NCBI GenBank assembly: GCA_015143295.1
Contig: CM026568.1
Location: 36,030,441-36,094,440 of the forward strand
Reading direction: 5' to 3'
Origin: Tetracentron sinense
Taxonomy: Eukaryota; Streptophyta; Magnoliopsida; Trochodendrales; Trochodendraceae
DNA length: 64,000 bases
A program made the position numbers and the translations under genes. Numbering within the stretch: the stretch's first letter is position 1; the number at the start of each line of letters is the position of its first letter. Of the stretch, positions 1 through 12,107 are shown in pieces. The notes under the pieces were generated by a model. That model worked only from the letters and a program-made list of their open reading frames with translations. It was not told the origin of the DNA and made no database searches.

Positions 1-1866
1 TAGTTTTTGGTGGATTTAGCGAGGGTTTACTAATAACTTGAGGCAGGGTCAACAAAGAAGGTGAGGTAATTGGCCAAAAGAAGAAAAACAAGGCCAAAAC
101 AAATCATGTGCAGTCGAACGAAATGTGCTTCGTTCAAATGAACATGGCTTCATGGCAATACATAAGTGCGGGAAAGAAAGGGGTCTCAACTTTTTCCAGA
201 CCCTAGATGGAAATGGAATACAATGCGAAGAGGGAAATAGATGATCTCTCCCTTTTTAGAATAAGGGCCCTCTATAGTCTATACCATCGGGATTTGGTGT
301 AGAGTGAGCAAATTGAGCTTGAGGCAGAGGTCTTCTAAATGGTTCCTAGACATGGAGTAGGGACCAAAAGAAACCAAGAAAAACTAGACTATACAGGAAT
401 GGAAATTGAGTGCTCATCCTCCTCCTTTCAATGTGGTCCCTTTACACCATTAGGTTGATGTAGAGAGACCCACCATGGGAAGAGGATGGACTCTCAAAAT
501 GGTTCTAAAAAGGACTAGAACCCAAAAGGAAAGCAAATAAAGCAAAAGGAAAAAACAAAGCAAACAAATACAATAATAAAGCAATAAAGAAAACTGGAAA
601 TGAAAGGAAAATAAGTGAAGGATGGAGACGGTAAGGTGAAAATCTACTTTCAGAGTTGGAAAGGAACAATAACTAGTTTCCATCGTGAAAGGGTCCTGCT
701 GCATAGCAATCTATAAAAAAATCACCAAAGACCATTTAGCTGACAACCGCAGGACATCCCAGCTGAAACAAATCTAAATACAGGGTTGGAAAGGAGCAAT
801 AACTTGCTCCCATAGTGAAAGAGTTCTGGTGCACAGCAATCTATAAAAAATTCACCATTTGGGTGGACTACAGCCATCAACAAATCTAAAACTTGTCTCT
901 AGATGCTATTCAATATGTGCCTTCTTAATTCTTTTGTGTACTCACTTTCCTTCATAGTTACCAAATGCGTGTATTATATGTATATAGTATGTGTATAATA
1001 TTTTTAGGGGACTAGGGGAGGTCGCCATTTAAAACGGCATACTTTTGTTGTATTGCATATTATGTGTATTACCGTATAATCTACGGATTTCGTATTAAAC
1101 ACGTATAATGTGCATATTTTTACCATACTTTTGTCATGCTAAACACATATTCCATATTAAATAAGTGTTAGTGGTTAGTATTATGATTCCTATTTATTTA
1201 TAATTATTTTTTTTAAAAAATGTACTTTTGTCGTGTTTTCTCCTTTGCTTCAATGCTCCAAAAGATGAGTCCTCGTGCACGGTATGGCCCTGGGCTTACT
1301 CTTTTAGGTATTCCTACCTCTAGGGTTTGGTTTGGATTGGAAGGAGCTCAAGTTTAATGGGGGATGGCCTCCTCAACAATTTTAGGATTTGGGCTTTGAG
1401 AAGAAGGTAGATTAGGGTGTTGGTCTAAGGATTTGACGATTTAAGGCTTAAATGGGGTGGTATTTATAGACGTTTTAAGGGTTAAGGTAGTTTAGGGATT
1501 ATTAGGAAAGTTTAGAGTGATGTAGGAAGGGGATTGATGACCAAATTAGGGTTTAAACCTTAAAAAAATGAAATCTGCCGGGGTCGTTAAAAAAAAAAGC
1601 ATTCGGCAAAAAATCAATTGCTCAAACAAGAAACAATAGCTATTTTGTTCGAACGAAGTCATAACCTATGAACGAAACCAAGTTAGTTCGAACGAAAAGC
1701 TCTTGGGAAACATGTTTAAATTGCTCAGTCGACAGAAACCATTTTGTTCGAACGAAATAGTGCAAACCTATTGGGCCAGGTGCAAACTGGCTTTGGGCTC
1801 GAATGAAGGTTGAGAATGTTGGACTTTGGTTGATGCCTTGGAGCTTTGAAAAGGAAAGAGAAGAGT

Positions 1867-1910
<44 letters not shown>

Positions 1911-3576
1911 AACTAGGGTCTGCTTACAAGTTAGATTTATTATTATGGGGTTTTCCTTGAGGTAAAATATAATTGAAATTTGTATTTGAGTTTATATATG
2001 TAGGTTTATACTCTATAAGCTACTGTATTATTGTGGATGTGTGAGTGAGCAGGACTCTCAAAAAGAGCAAGCGTCTCCCGTGAGAATAGTTACCAAGTCG
2101 TGGTCTAGGAATTATTCATATATGGAAAATCTCAGAAAAAATAGCAAAGTTCAGAATTCAAAAATAAATCGGAAAAATTATAAAATAAGATTGCTAATTA
2201 TGAAAATTATAATATTTCATAAATTACATACTTATTAGATTTTTTTAAAAATTTGTGAATAATTTTTTGTTTATGTCGCGAAATTCGCAAATACTTCGTG
2301 AATTAATCGTTCAACGAAAATGTCGCGTGTTATTCGGGATTTCTTGAAAAATCAGAGAACTTTGTCTTTAATAAAGCCTCACATTCCCTTATTTTATCAA
2401 TAAAAAAGAAACTAAAATTAGAAAATTGGTCAAAAGATAAAATGAGATAAATTTTAAGAGAAGCAAGTTATGCTCAAGATGACTAATGTTAAGTCATCAA
2501 ATCAAGTGGAGGGTTTTGGATTTAAACAAACAATTGCAAAGAAGTCTCGAAAAAGGAAAATGAAAAAAAATAAGAAGATAAATTTTAAGTCTCAATTATG
2601 TGGCTCTTGACCCTTATTTTTGGTTAATGTATGACGCACATACCTCAAACTAAAGCGATACTCAAGGCGTGAGGCACGGGCCTCATGTGTGCCTTACACT
2701 TTGGGGCATAAGCCTCAAGGAATTTTAAACCTCAAGATGTAAGCCTCACACACCTTTTAAAATACTGGTATTGGATAAATGTATAACTGCTTTTTTTTTC
2801 TTTCTTATTCTTGGTAAATGTTCAAGGTATTGATTTTTTGTCCAAAATTTATTTCTTACCAGTGATTTGAATTTAATGATTGATAGACTTTACCTTTTCA
2901 ATGGGGTAGAAAGATTAATAAGTTGGAGTAGATAAGTGGACTTAGTCCATAAGTGAATGGCTAAATGGTTTTGACACGAGATTGGGGATTTTGCATTTGT
3001 AATTTGTGGTCTTGTGGCTTTCCGGTTTTGAGTGCGTGATAAGAAAAATGATTTCCAAAAGAGTTCATAGAATACTGAGAAACATGGATCTTCAGCTGGT
3101 CCTTATTATTGGATCACTGTTATACGTGGAGTTGAAGGATTTATTTATATATATTACTATATGGTAACATGAGGGATATAATGTCCTCCCATAACAGTAT
3201 AATTGAACTGGGTGATACATCAGTCTTGTGGATTTTGAAGGGAGACAACCGCTAAGCTACCCTTCAGCACCACCATATTAAAATAATCTCCACTGCCTCC
3301 TAGGATTCAGGGATACCGCCCCCTTCTTTTTCTCTTCTTTGTCCTTTGTTTCTACGGGTTCTCTAATGAAAGTAACCTTCTACCACCACCCCAGCAGTAC
3401 TAACACCAATATCAGTCTTGTTGTAACTCACTTCTACATGCATGGATCTCTGGCTTTTGTGGTTCTTTCCTTCCCCAAGTTTGGTCTTTATGATAATCTA
3501 TCAAAAAAATATATGATATTTATTTGAAATTTTTAGTGCATATGATTGGTGTTTTCTGACAGAAGATTATGTTGAG
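1..3576. other. Gene-free flank with LTR-like remnant
   Basis: I find no credible coding region; the open frames are short and without recognisable motifs. Bases 1240-1960 look like part of an LTR or other repeat because the 10-base motif TTCGAACGAA occurs three times (1648-1657, 1687-1696, 1747-1756), with a related sequence near 115. No TG/CA ends with a target-site duplication could be fixed. The remainder is AT-rich. Confidence 0.5.
1867..1909 (+). repeat. 43-base poly-G homopolymer
   Basis: An uninterrupted run of 43 G. It could form stacked G-quadruplexes. Runs of this length are also prone to miscounting by sequencers and assemblers, so the exact length is uncertain. Confidence 0.9.
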
Positions 3577-3983
3577 CATAGTTCAAAAACTCGAAAACTC
3601 GACTCGACTCGACTCGAAAGTTAGCCAGATCGAGTAACTCGGAAAACTTTTTTACTCTCTACAATTCTACTGCAAAATTACAAATTAAAAACAGTCCTAA
3701 AGCAATTGTAATGCTAAAAGTCTAAAATCAATCATCTTCTCCTTCTCCTCCTTTTTCTCCTTCTCGGTTTAGGACTCGAATGAGACCTCACTATGGGTCG
3801 AACGGGGTTTTATATGAAAAAGAAGACAACTATGTCCTTAAGTAACTTGGTTGAGTCTTTCGAGTCACTCGGCATGACTCGACTGAGTCACTCGAGTTAC
3901 TCGAGTAAAAGAGACAAATTGAGTTTTTTCGTTGAGTCAACCCGAAACTTCGTCGAGTCGACTTGCCGAGTTTTTGTACAGTG
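3577..3983. mobile_element. hAT-type MITE with ACTCG-repeat body
   Basis: A 407-bp element flanked by an 8-bp direct repeat, ATGTTGAG, at 3569-3576 and 3984-3991. An 8-bp target-site duplication is the hAT hallmark. The ends are imperfect inverted repeats: the left begins CATAGTTCAAAAACTCG, and the right, read on the other strand, begins CACTGTACAAAAACTCG. The body near both ends is built from short GACTCG/ACTCG motifs in both orientations. There is no transposase, so it is non-autonomous. Confidence 0.85.
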
Positions 3984-5148
3984 ATGTTGAGTAATGGGTG
4001 CTTTTCAGTTGTGGCTTTTGTGTTAATAGTGTTCAGTTTTATCTCCTTTCCGTCTTTGCAAATATGTATTATAAACTTATGACGGAGTTCTAATTAGTTC
4101 TAATTGATCATTATTTTGTATGAGAGTGCATTTTTCTTTTTGGCACTGTGTTGAGGGAGTACAAATTTATGGCATGGGTTGCTGTCATTATGAGGTTGGT
4201 TTCTGTAACAGGCTGTCATGCTATATCATGAGATTTGTGGTTTACTTGTAGTATCCAATTCTGTAAAGGTTGTTCAGGCTACTGGATACTCGTCCAACTT
4301 GGTCTTTTCATTTTTTCCCCATTACTTGCTTCAAATTTTTTTTTTTTTCGCAATTCTGAAAGCAAAATAACAAAGGCTAAGGTCCATGAAGCAAGGATTC
4401 CGTGTAACATTTATTTTCTGCATTGGCTTTTGGGTTCTACCCTTGTTTAGGTTTGTTTTCATTAACATGATGTCAAAGTGCTAGATGAAATACCAGTGGA
4501 ATTTACAAAGGGAATTTCCTGATTCAATCTAGTATATATAAAGATTTCTCGTGTTATTTTTGAAAAAATTATCTTACAAAGGGAATTTCCCTTCATTTTT
4601 TCTTTATCGGTAAGTAGTCTCCCTTCCTATCCAAAAGTAAAAGAATCACCCTTCTATTGTGGCCCACAATGTGCGCCTATCATTTATCTACGAGGGTCAG
4701 CAGGCCTCTAGCATGTCACCAAGGGAAACAACTTCTACCAATCCAATGGAAGTTCTCACTGTGAATTAATCCCAGTACCTCTTCGCCATTGGGGAAATAC
4801 TGTAATTTGATGTTGTAGATAGGTTTGGTGTCAGTACCCATGGAAACGGAAGGGTTTTGTAGGAAACATTCAGAAGCGTATTGATGTTTTGAAACTTAAA
4901 CCACAGTTTATGATAATGAAAATAAAAGGGTAAAATATTATAGTATTAACTACAGTACAATGGTGGTTGAGCCAAGTCATCTTAATACCTGGACACATAC
5001 CCAAGAGGCATCTCTGCAAGTATAATGGCATCTACCCCAAAATGTTTTAAGTCTGCTCATGATATATTTGGATTAGAATGTGCTTCAACAATACGACGTG
5101 CACATAATTATGACACCGATGCATGATTTCTTGTTGTCACATCTGCAG
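3984..5148. other. Intergenic or intronic, no gene seen
   Basis: AT-rich sequence with no supported gene. If the exon at 5149-5379 belongs to a working gene, part of this could be its upstream intron, but no partner exon was recognised. Confidence 0.4.
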
Positions 5149-5379
5149 TTTGGCCGCGCTTTGTTGCTGCTGTGTGCTGGAGGAGTGCTGCTTCTAGGCC
5201 ATTTTGACAGGCTGGTATGGTCTATGTTGGATCTGGTCATTATTGGTGTAGATATCTATACTTATTTTGTTAAGCCCTTCTACAAACTGGTATTTGATGT
5301 TCCATTTCCATTTGATCGAATGTTAAAGCATTGCTCCATGAAATTTGTAAACAGAAGGAAATTAGTATCATTGTTACAG
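5149..5379 (+). CDS. Orphan internal exon of a predicted membrane protein
   Basis: A 231-bp, 77-codon open segment bounded by a pyrimidine-rich acceptor ending in CTGCAG (AG at 5147-5148) and a donor ACAG|GTATAT (GT at 5380-5381). It is in phase 0 at both ends, so it could be spliced without shifting the frame. The product begins FGRALLLLCAGG and has a strongly hydrophobic first third, an aromatic-rich stretch around YTYFVKPFYKLVF and a basic end (FVNRRKLVSLLQ), as expected of a multi-pass membrane protein. I do not recognise the family. The open frame runs past both splice sites, but the flanking residues look intronic. No other exon was found nearby, so this is either one exon of a gene with long introns or a captured or relict fragment. 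Confidence 0.5.
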
Positions 5380-7647
5380 GTATATATCATTATTGGGATT
5401 TGTGGTTCAGTTTGGCTTCTCATCCCATATTCTGGATTTTATGTAACACAAATTTAAGATTAAGAATCCAACTTGGCCTGTCTTGTTAACTTTTAAGATA
5501 TTTTTTGGCTTTTAACATTCGTTTATTTATTTACAATTTAAGTTAAAACCCGCATTTTGTATTTTTTTTTTTATCCCCTACATGTGCTTAGACCCTTACA
5601 CCTGCTTCTAATTTATTTCCATTAATAGTAAAGTTACCAAAATATTTGGGAACAGGGTTCATGTTGCTTGACCCCAAATATTTGGTAATAAAACATTGAT
5701 GATGATGATGATAAAGTGATCAAAATGCCGTTTCCCACTCTGAACTCTGAAAATTGGGGAAGGGCCTTCTCGATCATCACTTTGGATTTTTCCACATAAT
5801 AAAGACGATTTTCCTCTTCTTTCTCACAAGTCCCGTCCTTTCAAGTCACCATCGGTTATTCTACTAGGGAAAGACCTTTGTCCTCATCCTCTGTAATCGT
5901 CATCGTGCTCAGTTGTCTTCAAAATTGTCTTGAAGGTATGTTCCTCTTCTTCATTTCAATTTTTTTTCCAGTTTATATTAGGCATAAATAATTACTTCAA
6001 ATGCAGATCTAAGGTACAAATAGATTAAATTTCTGATTAGGCATAATCAATGAATTTTTTGACTGACAATCTAGATCTTAGTCATTTCTAATGAGATCTG
6101 GGAGGTTATTAAACACTCAGTGATAATCTAGAGTCACTAAAGTTGTCCGTGGTGATCAAGATTCTTAATAAAGCTGCACCAGCAATCCAGATTGTCACTA
6201 ACTAGTGATCTAGATCGTTACTGAAATATATAGAAGGTTTCTTTGCCTCTTTTTGTGTGTGCGCGCGAGCTTTTGTGACAAACTAGTCATTTGGTGTAGT
6301 TAACATAGTTACACAATTCTGCAAATTTTTTTTTGTAAAAATTTGCAATTTAGTTGAAATTTTTTTTGTCAAATGTTTAATTCAGAGTCAAATTTTTTTG
6401 TCAATTGTTTCGAAGAAAGTTTGAATCAAGCTTTTCGATCAACTTGTTTTGAAAAGACTTCAGATTAAACGTAATTTTCGTGAATTAAAGATGAGCTTTT
6501 CAACATATTTGCTCAAGGAAATAAATGTCTAATTTATGTTTTCATATTCTTTTGTTTCATTAAAAAAAATTTATCTCAACATTTTTGAATTTCACAAATT
6601 CTCAAACTCTGATTCGGTGACTATGGTGGTAAAAAGGGTTAGGATTTGTTAACATTTTGTAATCTTTTATGCTAAAGTCCGGATGTGGGAGGTCTTCAAT
6701 CTTCATCATTGTCAATGAGGCAAAAAATATCGATTCAAGGATCCTAACCCTTTACTGTGAAAGCTAAAAAAGAAGGGTGGTGTTAGGCGCACACAAATAT
6801 TTGATAATTGGACCCCATTATTAATAATGATTATTTGCACACCATTAATTTCATAAAATTACTCACACCAAATGCAAAAAAATTACCAATAAATTTTATA
6901 ATTACAAACCAATCACGAAAAAAAAGGCTCCTTTTTCACAGCGCTTGAAACAGAGCCAACTTTCATGCTTCAAGTATATGCTCCTGGCTTCAACGAAACC
7001 AAAGAGGCAACTGATCCTACTACACTATGTTCTTCTGCCATTAATGAGAGAAAAAGAACCAAAGGGAGAAAAAGAGAGTAAAAGTACTTAACTGCAAATT
7101 TAGAAAAAGTAAATGAAGAATTTCAATAAAATCTGAAGGGGGGTCTTTATCAAGGAAATAGTCCCGCCCCGTCCTAGACTGGGTAGCATATATATATATA
7201 TATATATATCCATATTTCACACTTGGCTTCTCCATCTTCTCAACCTTCTATCTCTCATCAAAGCAGTAAGAGGCTCAAGACTATGATGATGATGATGATG
7301 ATGATGACCTCATCATCTTCCTATGGAAAGAACGGTTTACTCAAAGCTGAAAGTTGTAGAGTAACACTGGGACTGCAAAGATTACCTCACTTTGAGACAC
7401 AAAGGAGCATCTTATTGTAATTATCAAGCAATCGCTGGACAACAGGAGTATCTTCCCAAAATAAGTAGTAGAGAAGAGGAGAACAAATTCCTGCCAAAAC
7501 TGAATGGGATGAGGGTTGGGGTACCGCCAGTAAAGATATTCAGAAGTGAAAGTAAATATAGAAAATAGGGTGCAATCTGGGAAATGCCTTGTTATTTCCT
7601 GAATGCCTCATGCTCCGCAGTTTTGACGAAATGGTGTCCTCTTCTAA
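5380..7647. other. No supported gene; microsatellites
   Basis: Mostly AT-rich sequence. It contains a TA dinucleotide run at about 7189-7209 and a run of ATG triplets at about 7283-7309. The triplets fall in a 65-codon open frame (7223-7420) that encodes a run of eight methionines and resembles no protein I know, so it is not called as a gene. Short inverted repeats around an AAATATTTGG core lie at about 5640-5690. Confidence 0.45.
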
Positions 7648-7972
7648 GATCATCTCCAACACTACCTTATTCACGCTCCCTTCCCCAGTTTAAGGAGCGT
7701 GAAGGCAAAATCAGAGGCTCCAACAGTCTCTCTATATTGCCTCGCCATTTTAGAGAATGAGCTTTAGCCCGCCAAATCTAGTGAGTGTTTTTGGCTCGTC
7801 ATCCCATTTTGTACTCTGTATATTAAAAAAAAAAAAAAATGGCCGTTGAAGGGGTGAATACAGAGATGGGTAGAAGATAGGAAGTGGGTGTTGGACTTGA
7901 ACTGAAATAATGGCTCTCTAAACTGTAATAAACTCTCTATTTTAAGGAAAATGTAGCCAATAGGAGATGCTC
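7648..7972. mobile_element. PIF/Harbinger-like (Tourist) MITE
   Basis: A 325-bp element. The left end reads GATCATCTCCAACAC and the right end GGAGATGCTC, i.e. GAGCATCTCC on the other strand. It is flanked by TAA at 7645-7647 and 7973-7975, the 3-bp TWA target duplication typical of PIF/Harbinger. The GAGCATCTCC terminus is common in plant Tourist-like MITEs. The centre holds a poly-A run and no coding sequence. Confidence 0.75.
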
Positions 7973-8233
7973 TAAAGAGCCCTACATCATCTTTTTCGAA
8001 TCATCATTTAATCAGCGGGCTACTTCTTAATAAATGCATGACCTGCCCCCAGGCTGCACCAAGTACCTATGATTAGTGTATTTTACGGAATACATATACA
8101 ACAAAAACATATTGGATTTCTTCGTATCGCAGAAATTATTATTTGTAAAATTTATCTTTTAAACTTGTTAAAGGTGCCACAAATTATAAGTTAGGAGAAA
8201 AATTGAATTGTGCCATTGCAACTCTCCTTTTTT

Positions 8234-8400
8234 TTTTTTTGTGACAGATACACGGTTAGGCCGCAACCCTGGTTAGTAGGTTATTATTTGTTCAAAGTCA
8301 TGAGCAGGTGAAGACGACAACACACTCTCACCCTCTTGGGAATGGAACCCGGGTCAATGGAGCGGTGACTAGCACAAACTCTTGTTCACCACTTTATTAT
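8234..8400 (-). mobile_element. SINE-like element (copy-1 unit)
   Basis: Read on the minus strand, a GGGTTCCATTCC motif resembling a Pol III box B precedes a body ending in an A-rich tail (the T run at about 8229-8241 on the plus strand). The same sequence lies at about 15572-15735, and a diverged relative at 34580-34745. Ends are approximate and no target-site duplication was fixed. Confidence 0.5.
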
Positions 8401-8661
8401 TCAATATCAATTGTGATAAGAATTGATTGTGTAAAAATTAATTGTCAATTAATCAAATTTTACAAATAATAATGTCTGGGATAGTTGAGTCTCTCAACCC
8501 ACCAATCAATGAACAGTAACCACGGCCATATCCAAATCGCTTTCGAGAGAAAAAAACTCCCCATTTTTTGTCTTTTTGGGTACATAACACCAGTTAAGTT
8601 GTCTTATATAAAAAACACTATTTAAACTGTAAACCCAATTAATTTGATTTGTATATTCCAA

Positions 8662-8897
8662 GGATTTGATCCGGCTCTGGCAAGACCAAAATCATCCGGC
8701 TTCCACAAAACATCCGGCATGTGGCGATAAAAAAGGGGGAGAAGTCATTTTATTATCTTCCCTGTTTTTTGACTTCTCCCCAATTGATATTTCTCCCTTT
8801 TTATCACCACATGTCACCTTGATATGTGGAGGCCCACATGTCACCCTGATATGTGGAGGCCGGAAGATTTTGGTCAGGCGAGAGCCATGTCAAATCC
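8662..8897. mobile_element. MITE with internal 29-bp duplication
   Basis: Imperfect terminal inverted repeats: left GGATTTGATCCGGCTCTGGC, right ...GAGAGCCATGTCAAATCC. Relatives occur at 16007-16216 and 28518-28729. All three share a subterminal stretch reading like ATCACCACATGTCAC. This copy carries a short tandem duplication of CACATGTCAC..TGATATGTGGAGGC that the copy at 16007-16216 lacks. Confidence 0.65.
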
Positions 8898-8982
8898 AGC
8901 CCCTTCAATTGCATATGTGATTGATGTTGATTGGCTGAGAGATGAGTAGGAAATTTAAGTTTTGCATTTTTTTTAATCTTCC

Positions 8983-11914
8983 TGTCAGCACCCCATTTTT
9001 ACCACCCCCTTTTTTTAACTATGGTTAATTAACTTAACCATTGTTAACTTAGCCTATATCCTAAGCTAAAAACCCTTTGGGCTCTAGGCCCATTTAGCAT
9101 TACAAAGAAAAGAAAAGAAAACAAAACCCATGGCCTTTTTGGGTTTTAGGGTGGGACATACCTCAAAAAAAAATGAATTAAAAAAAAAAAAAAAAAAAAA
9201 GGGGAGTTGAAATTTTGGGCGGCAACCCCATGTGGCAAGGCCAACAGGTACTAGCCCACACATGAAGGGGTGGGCCTTAAAGTGGAAACCCGAAAACAAA
9301 AAAAAAAAAAAACAAATTTTTTTGGCACTATTCATCTTCTTCCCCAGGCAGCGTACCAGTAGCCACGTCCTCTTCTCCCTGCCCCCCTCCTGGCTCTCGG
9401 TCACAGTGTCCCCCACGCCTAGTACTCGCAAGCCTTATCCCTTCCCCAACTCTCCTTTAAAACCCCCACCAATAGCCACTGTTTGGGGGAGGAGTTTTCA
9501 AAAAAAAAAGCCACAGTCAAAACGCTGCCAGCCTCACTCTAGCCCTGTCCAAACCCCCATCTCACTTGAGACCTACCCTTAAGCCAGCCTTACAACCCCC
9601 GAGTTCGCCTCAACCCTTGAGCCATCCCCTCTGCGGTCCAAGAAAAATTCTGCAAAAAGAAGAAAACCACAGTAAAAAGAGTTGGGAAACAACCACACCT
9701 GTGCCGCCACCACATACCACATACCACATACCACATACCACCTATCACCTTCACCTCCGGCAACACCATCAATCTACGATAGGTCACCAAGCTCGGCCAG
9801 CAACTCCACCTCCAGCAGCTGATCTATCCGGTTAGCCTCCATGAATGTCCCCAACACCACTCCATCAAACCCCACTAACAGCCCCTGATGCAGTTGCAGT
9901 CCCTACAATAAATTGTTCTCTCGCAACAGTAACAACTTCCTCATCCACGTGCGCTTGTAGCATCAGCAGCCACCACCTCTCTCTCCTTCGGCCAGATCTC
10001 ACTCTCAATGTCAGTAGCCCTCCCTCTTTTCACGGTGAAAAATACCCAAAGCCAGGAGCCTCTAGTTTCTTATCTAGCGAGCCAATGCTACCAGCAGCAA
10101 GAGCTTGCTCCATGTGAGTAGCCGTACATCTTCAATCCCTTCAGACCTCCTTCCTCTCCTCCGACAGGTATCTCCTCTCCCACTCTCTTATCTTATTTTG
10201 TTTTGCTTTATGGTTAGCTTAGGTTTAGTTCAAATTAATTTTTTGGTTTAGTGTTGGATTAACTTTATCTGTTGTCTTAGATCTATTCTTTTATAGTTTT
10301 AGAATTTGTTTTTTGTTTTAGATCTTTAGAATCTGTTTTAGGGTGCTACTATAATTTATTTTTAGATTCTTAGATCAGCTTTAGGATGGATTAGTTTCTG
10401 ATTTTTGTAGTTGCTTAGATTAGGTGAAGCTAGATATATATAATTTTCCTTGGTTTAGTTTTAATCTGACGTTTAGTTTCAAACCCCATTTTTCTTAGGC
10501 TAGATTTAAACTCTACTTTTAGTTAGGTTACTTTAGTTCCTGACTTTTTAGATATCTACTTTAGGTTAGTCCAAACTTGTTACTCTTAGCTTAGTCTAAA
10601 TATGTCTTTGGTTAATTTATCTAGGTTAGTTTTAACTTGTATAAAACAATTGATTCTTAGGTTAGTTTTAACTTAGCTAAAGTTTGATTAGTCTTAGGTT
10701 ACTTTAGGTTAATGTTTAGTATTAACCATAGGTTAGCTAGTGTTAAATAATTAGTCATAAAAATCTGTTAGTTTAGGTTAGTGTCAACCATAGATTAGTG
10801 TAATCGGATTTCTTTTCTTGTGGTTTCTTTCAATTAGTTTATCAAGTCTAGTTTAGTTTTAGATTAGCTTTGATGGAATAATTTCCATTTTTGGATGTTT
10901 ATTAGATGTTTCTTTAATTCTTAGTTTAGGTTGTAATTTGATTAAATCATGTTTTTATTATTAGTTAGCTTGTAATTTGATTAAATCCAAGTCTTGGCAG
11001 GTGTAACTTAGATCTTTGTTAGCTAGTTTGCAAAATCTGATTTGTTTTGTTGTCGGCTTAGTTTACTGGATTTAAAGCTCTAACTTAGTTAGTCTTAGGA
11101 TAGCCCTTGAGTTAATCTTAGGTTAGAACTAATCTGTTTAAAAAAAATTCATTAGTTTTCAATTAGTTAATTAAAATCCTTTCTTTAGGGGATCCTTAGG
11201 TAGTTTCTTAAGACAATACCTAGTGAATTAGATTAACTCTAGGATAACTTTGAATAAAGATAGTTAGTTTAGGCCCGTTGCTCCGCAACGAGCCTAAACT
11301 ACTATTTAAAAAAATCCAAAACAAATGAAAAACAATTAAAAATACAAAAACAATACAAAATCAAAAAGATCAAAACATGCTTGCTTGCTTTCTTAACTAT
11401 GGTTAGGCTCCTTAATCACAGTTAATACCCTTCTAATTGCGGTTAGACCCTACTTTGCACTTGACCAACTCGGTCAGTCAAACTCTAGCCTCCGGGCTAA
11501 ACCATCGACCACCCTTGCACACACACACACCCCTAGCCTTGGCACGAGCTCATGTGCTAGAACTACGCTCGGTCTGATCTCATCTTGTGAGTACGTAGGC
11601 AACCCTATTCGGGTTCGACCCTAGCTATTTAGCTTTTTTCATTTTTTTGGATTAGTATTTGATTAAATACTTAGACATTTTAATTAAATTCTGAGATTAA
11701 ACTTGACTTAAATTTAGGGAGTAGGTAACCATTGTAAAATGGGGGTCCTGGGGTGCCTAACACCTTCCCCGGGGCTTAATCGAACCGCTTACCCTAACTC
11801 TGATTAGACCATTTGCCTTATCCAAATCCCGGGACCTATCCCTTAGAATGAATAGGTGGCGACTCTTAGTCAAACTACAAATGTGAAAGTGGGTAGGAAA
11901 ATCTCATGCTCGCA
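8983..11914 (+). mobile_element. Solo LTR A (long-LTR retrotransposon)
   Basis: A 2,932-bp element starting TGTCAGCACCCCATTTTTA and ending CTCATGCTCGCA, with canonical TG/CA ends. It is flanked by the 5-bp duplication CTTCC (8978-8982, 11915-11919). The matching site in the second tandem copy (about 16310) reads straight through as AATCATCCGATCAAC, an empty site. No internal terminal repeat or polyprotein is present, so this is a solo LTR. It contains a possible TATA-like box (CTCCTTTAAAACC, about 9452), a TTAG-rich low-complexity tract at about 10200-11260 and a strong stem-loop at 11266-11300. It is closely related to solo LTR C and more distantly to B and D. Short open frames at 9084-10117 are incidental. 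Confidence 0.93.
11266..11300 (+). other. Conserved stem-loop in solo LTR A
   Basis: A hairpin with arms AGTTTAGGCCCGTTGC and GCAACGAGCCTAAACT, one mismatch and a TCC loop. It also occurs in LTR C at 53519-53556, just after the TTAG-rich tract. Its position suggests a role in the LTR transcript, such as 3'-end formation or structure, but this is inference. Confidence 0.75.
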
Positions 11915-12107
11915 CTTCCGACCAACATCAGCCATACAAGCAATTGAACATCAACCACACTAGCAATTGAATTAGCTTAAATGCAATTGCAATTTGCTAT
12001 GATCCTATCTCCTAGTCTTCTCCCATGGGGGACACGTGTATTGATGACTTTGGATCACATTAAAAATTGGATTTCCTTTCTTTTTTTTTAAGCTAAGATG
12101 ATCCGGA

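Noticed and set aside
7223-7420. A 65-codon frame with eight consecutive Met codons after a TA-rich tract
   Set aside because: The Met run is an ATG microsatellite and the TA run is a microsatellite rather than a convincing TATA box; the rest matches nothing known.
9084-10117. Several open frames of about 65-115 codons on both strands
   Set aside because: They lie inside solo LTR A, overlap each other on both strands, and are rich in Pro/Ser/Thr or Phe from C-rich and poly-A/T tracts. The related LTR C does not keep the same proteins.
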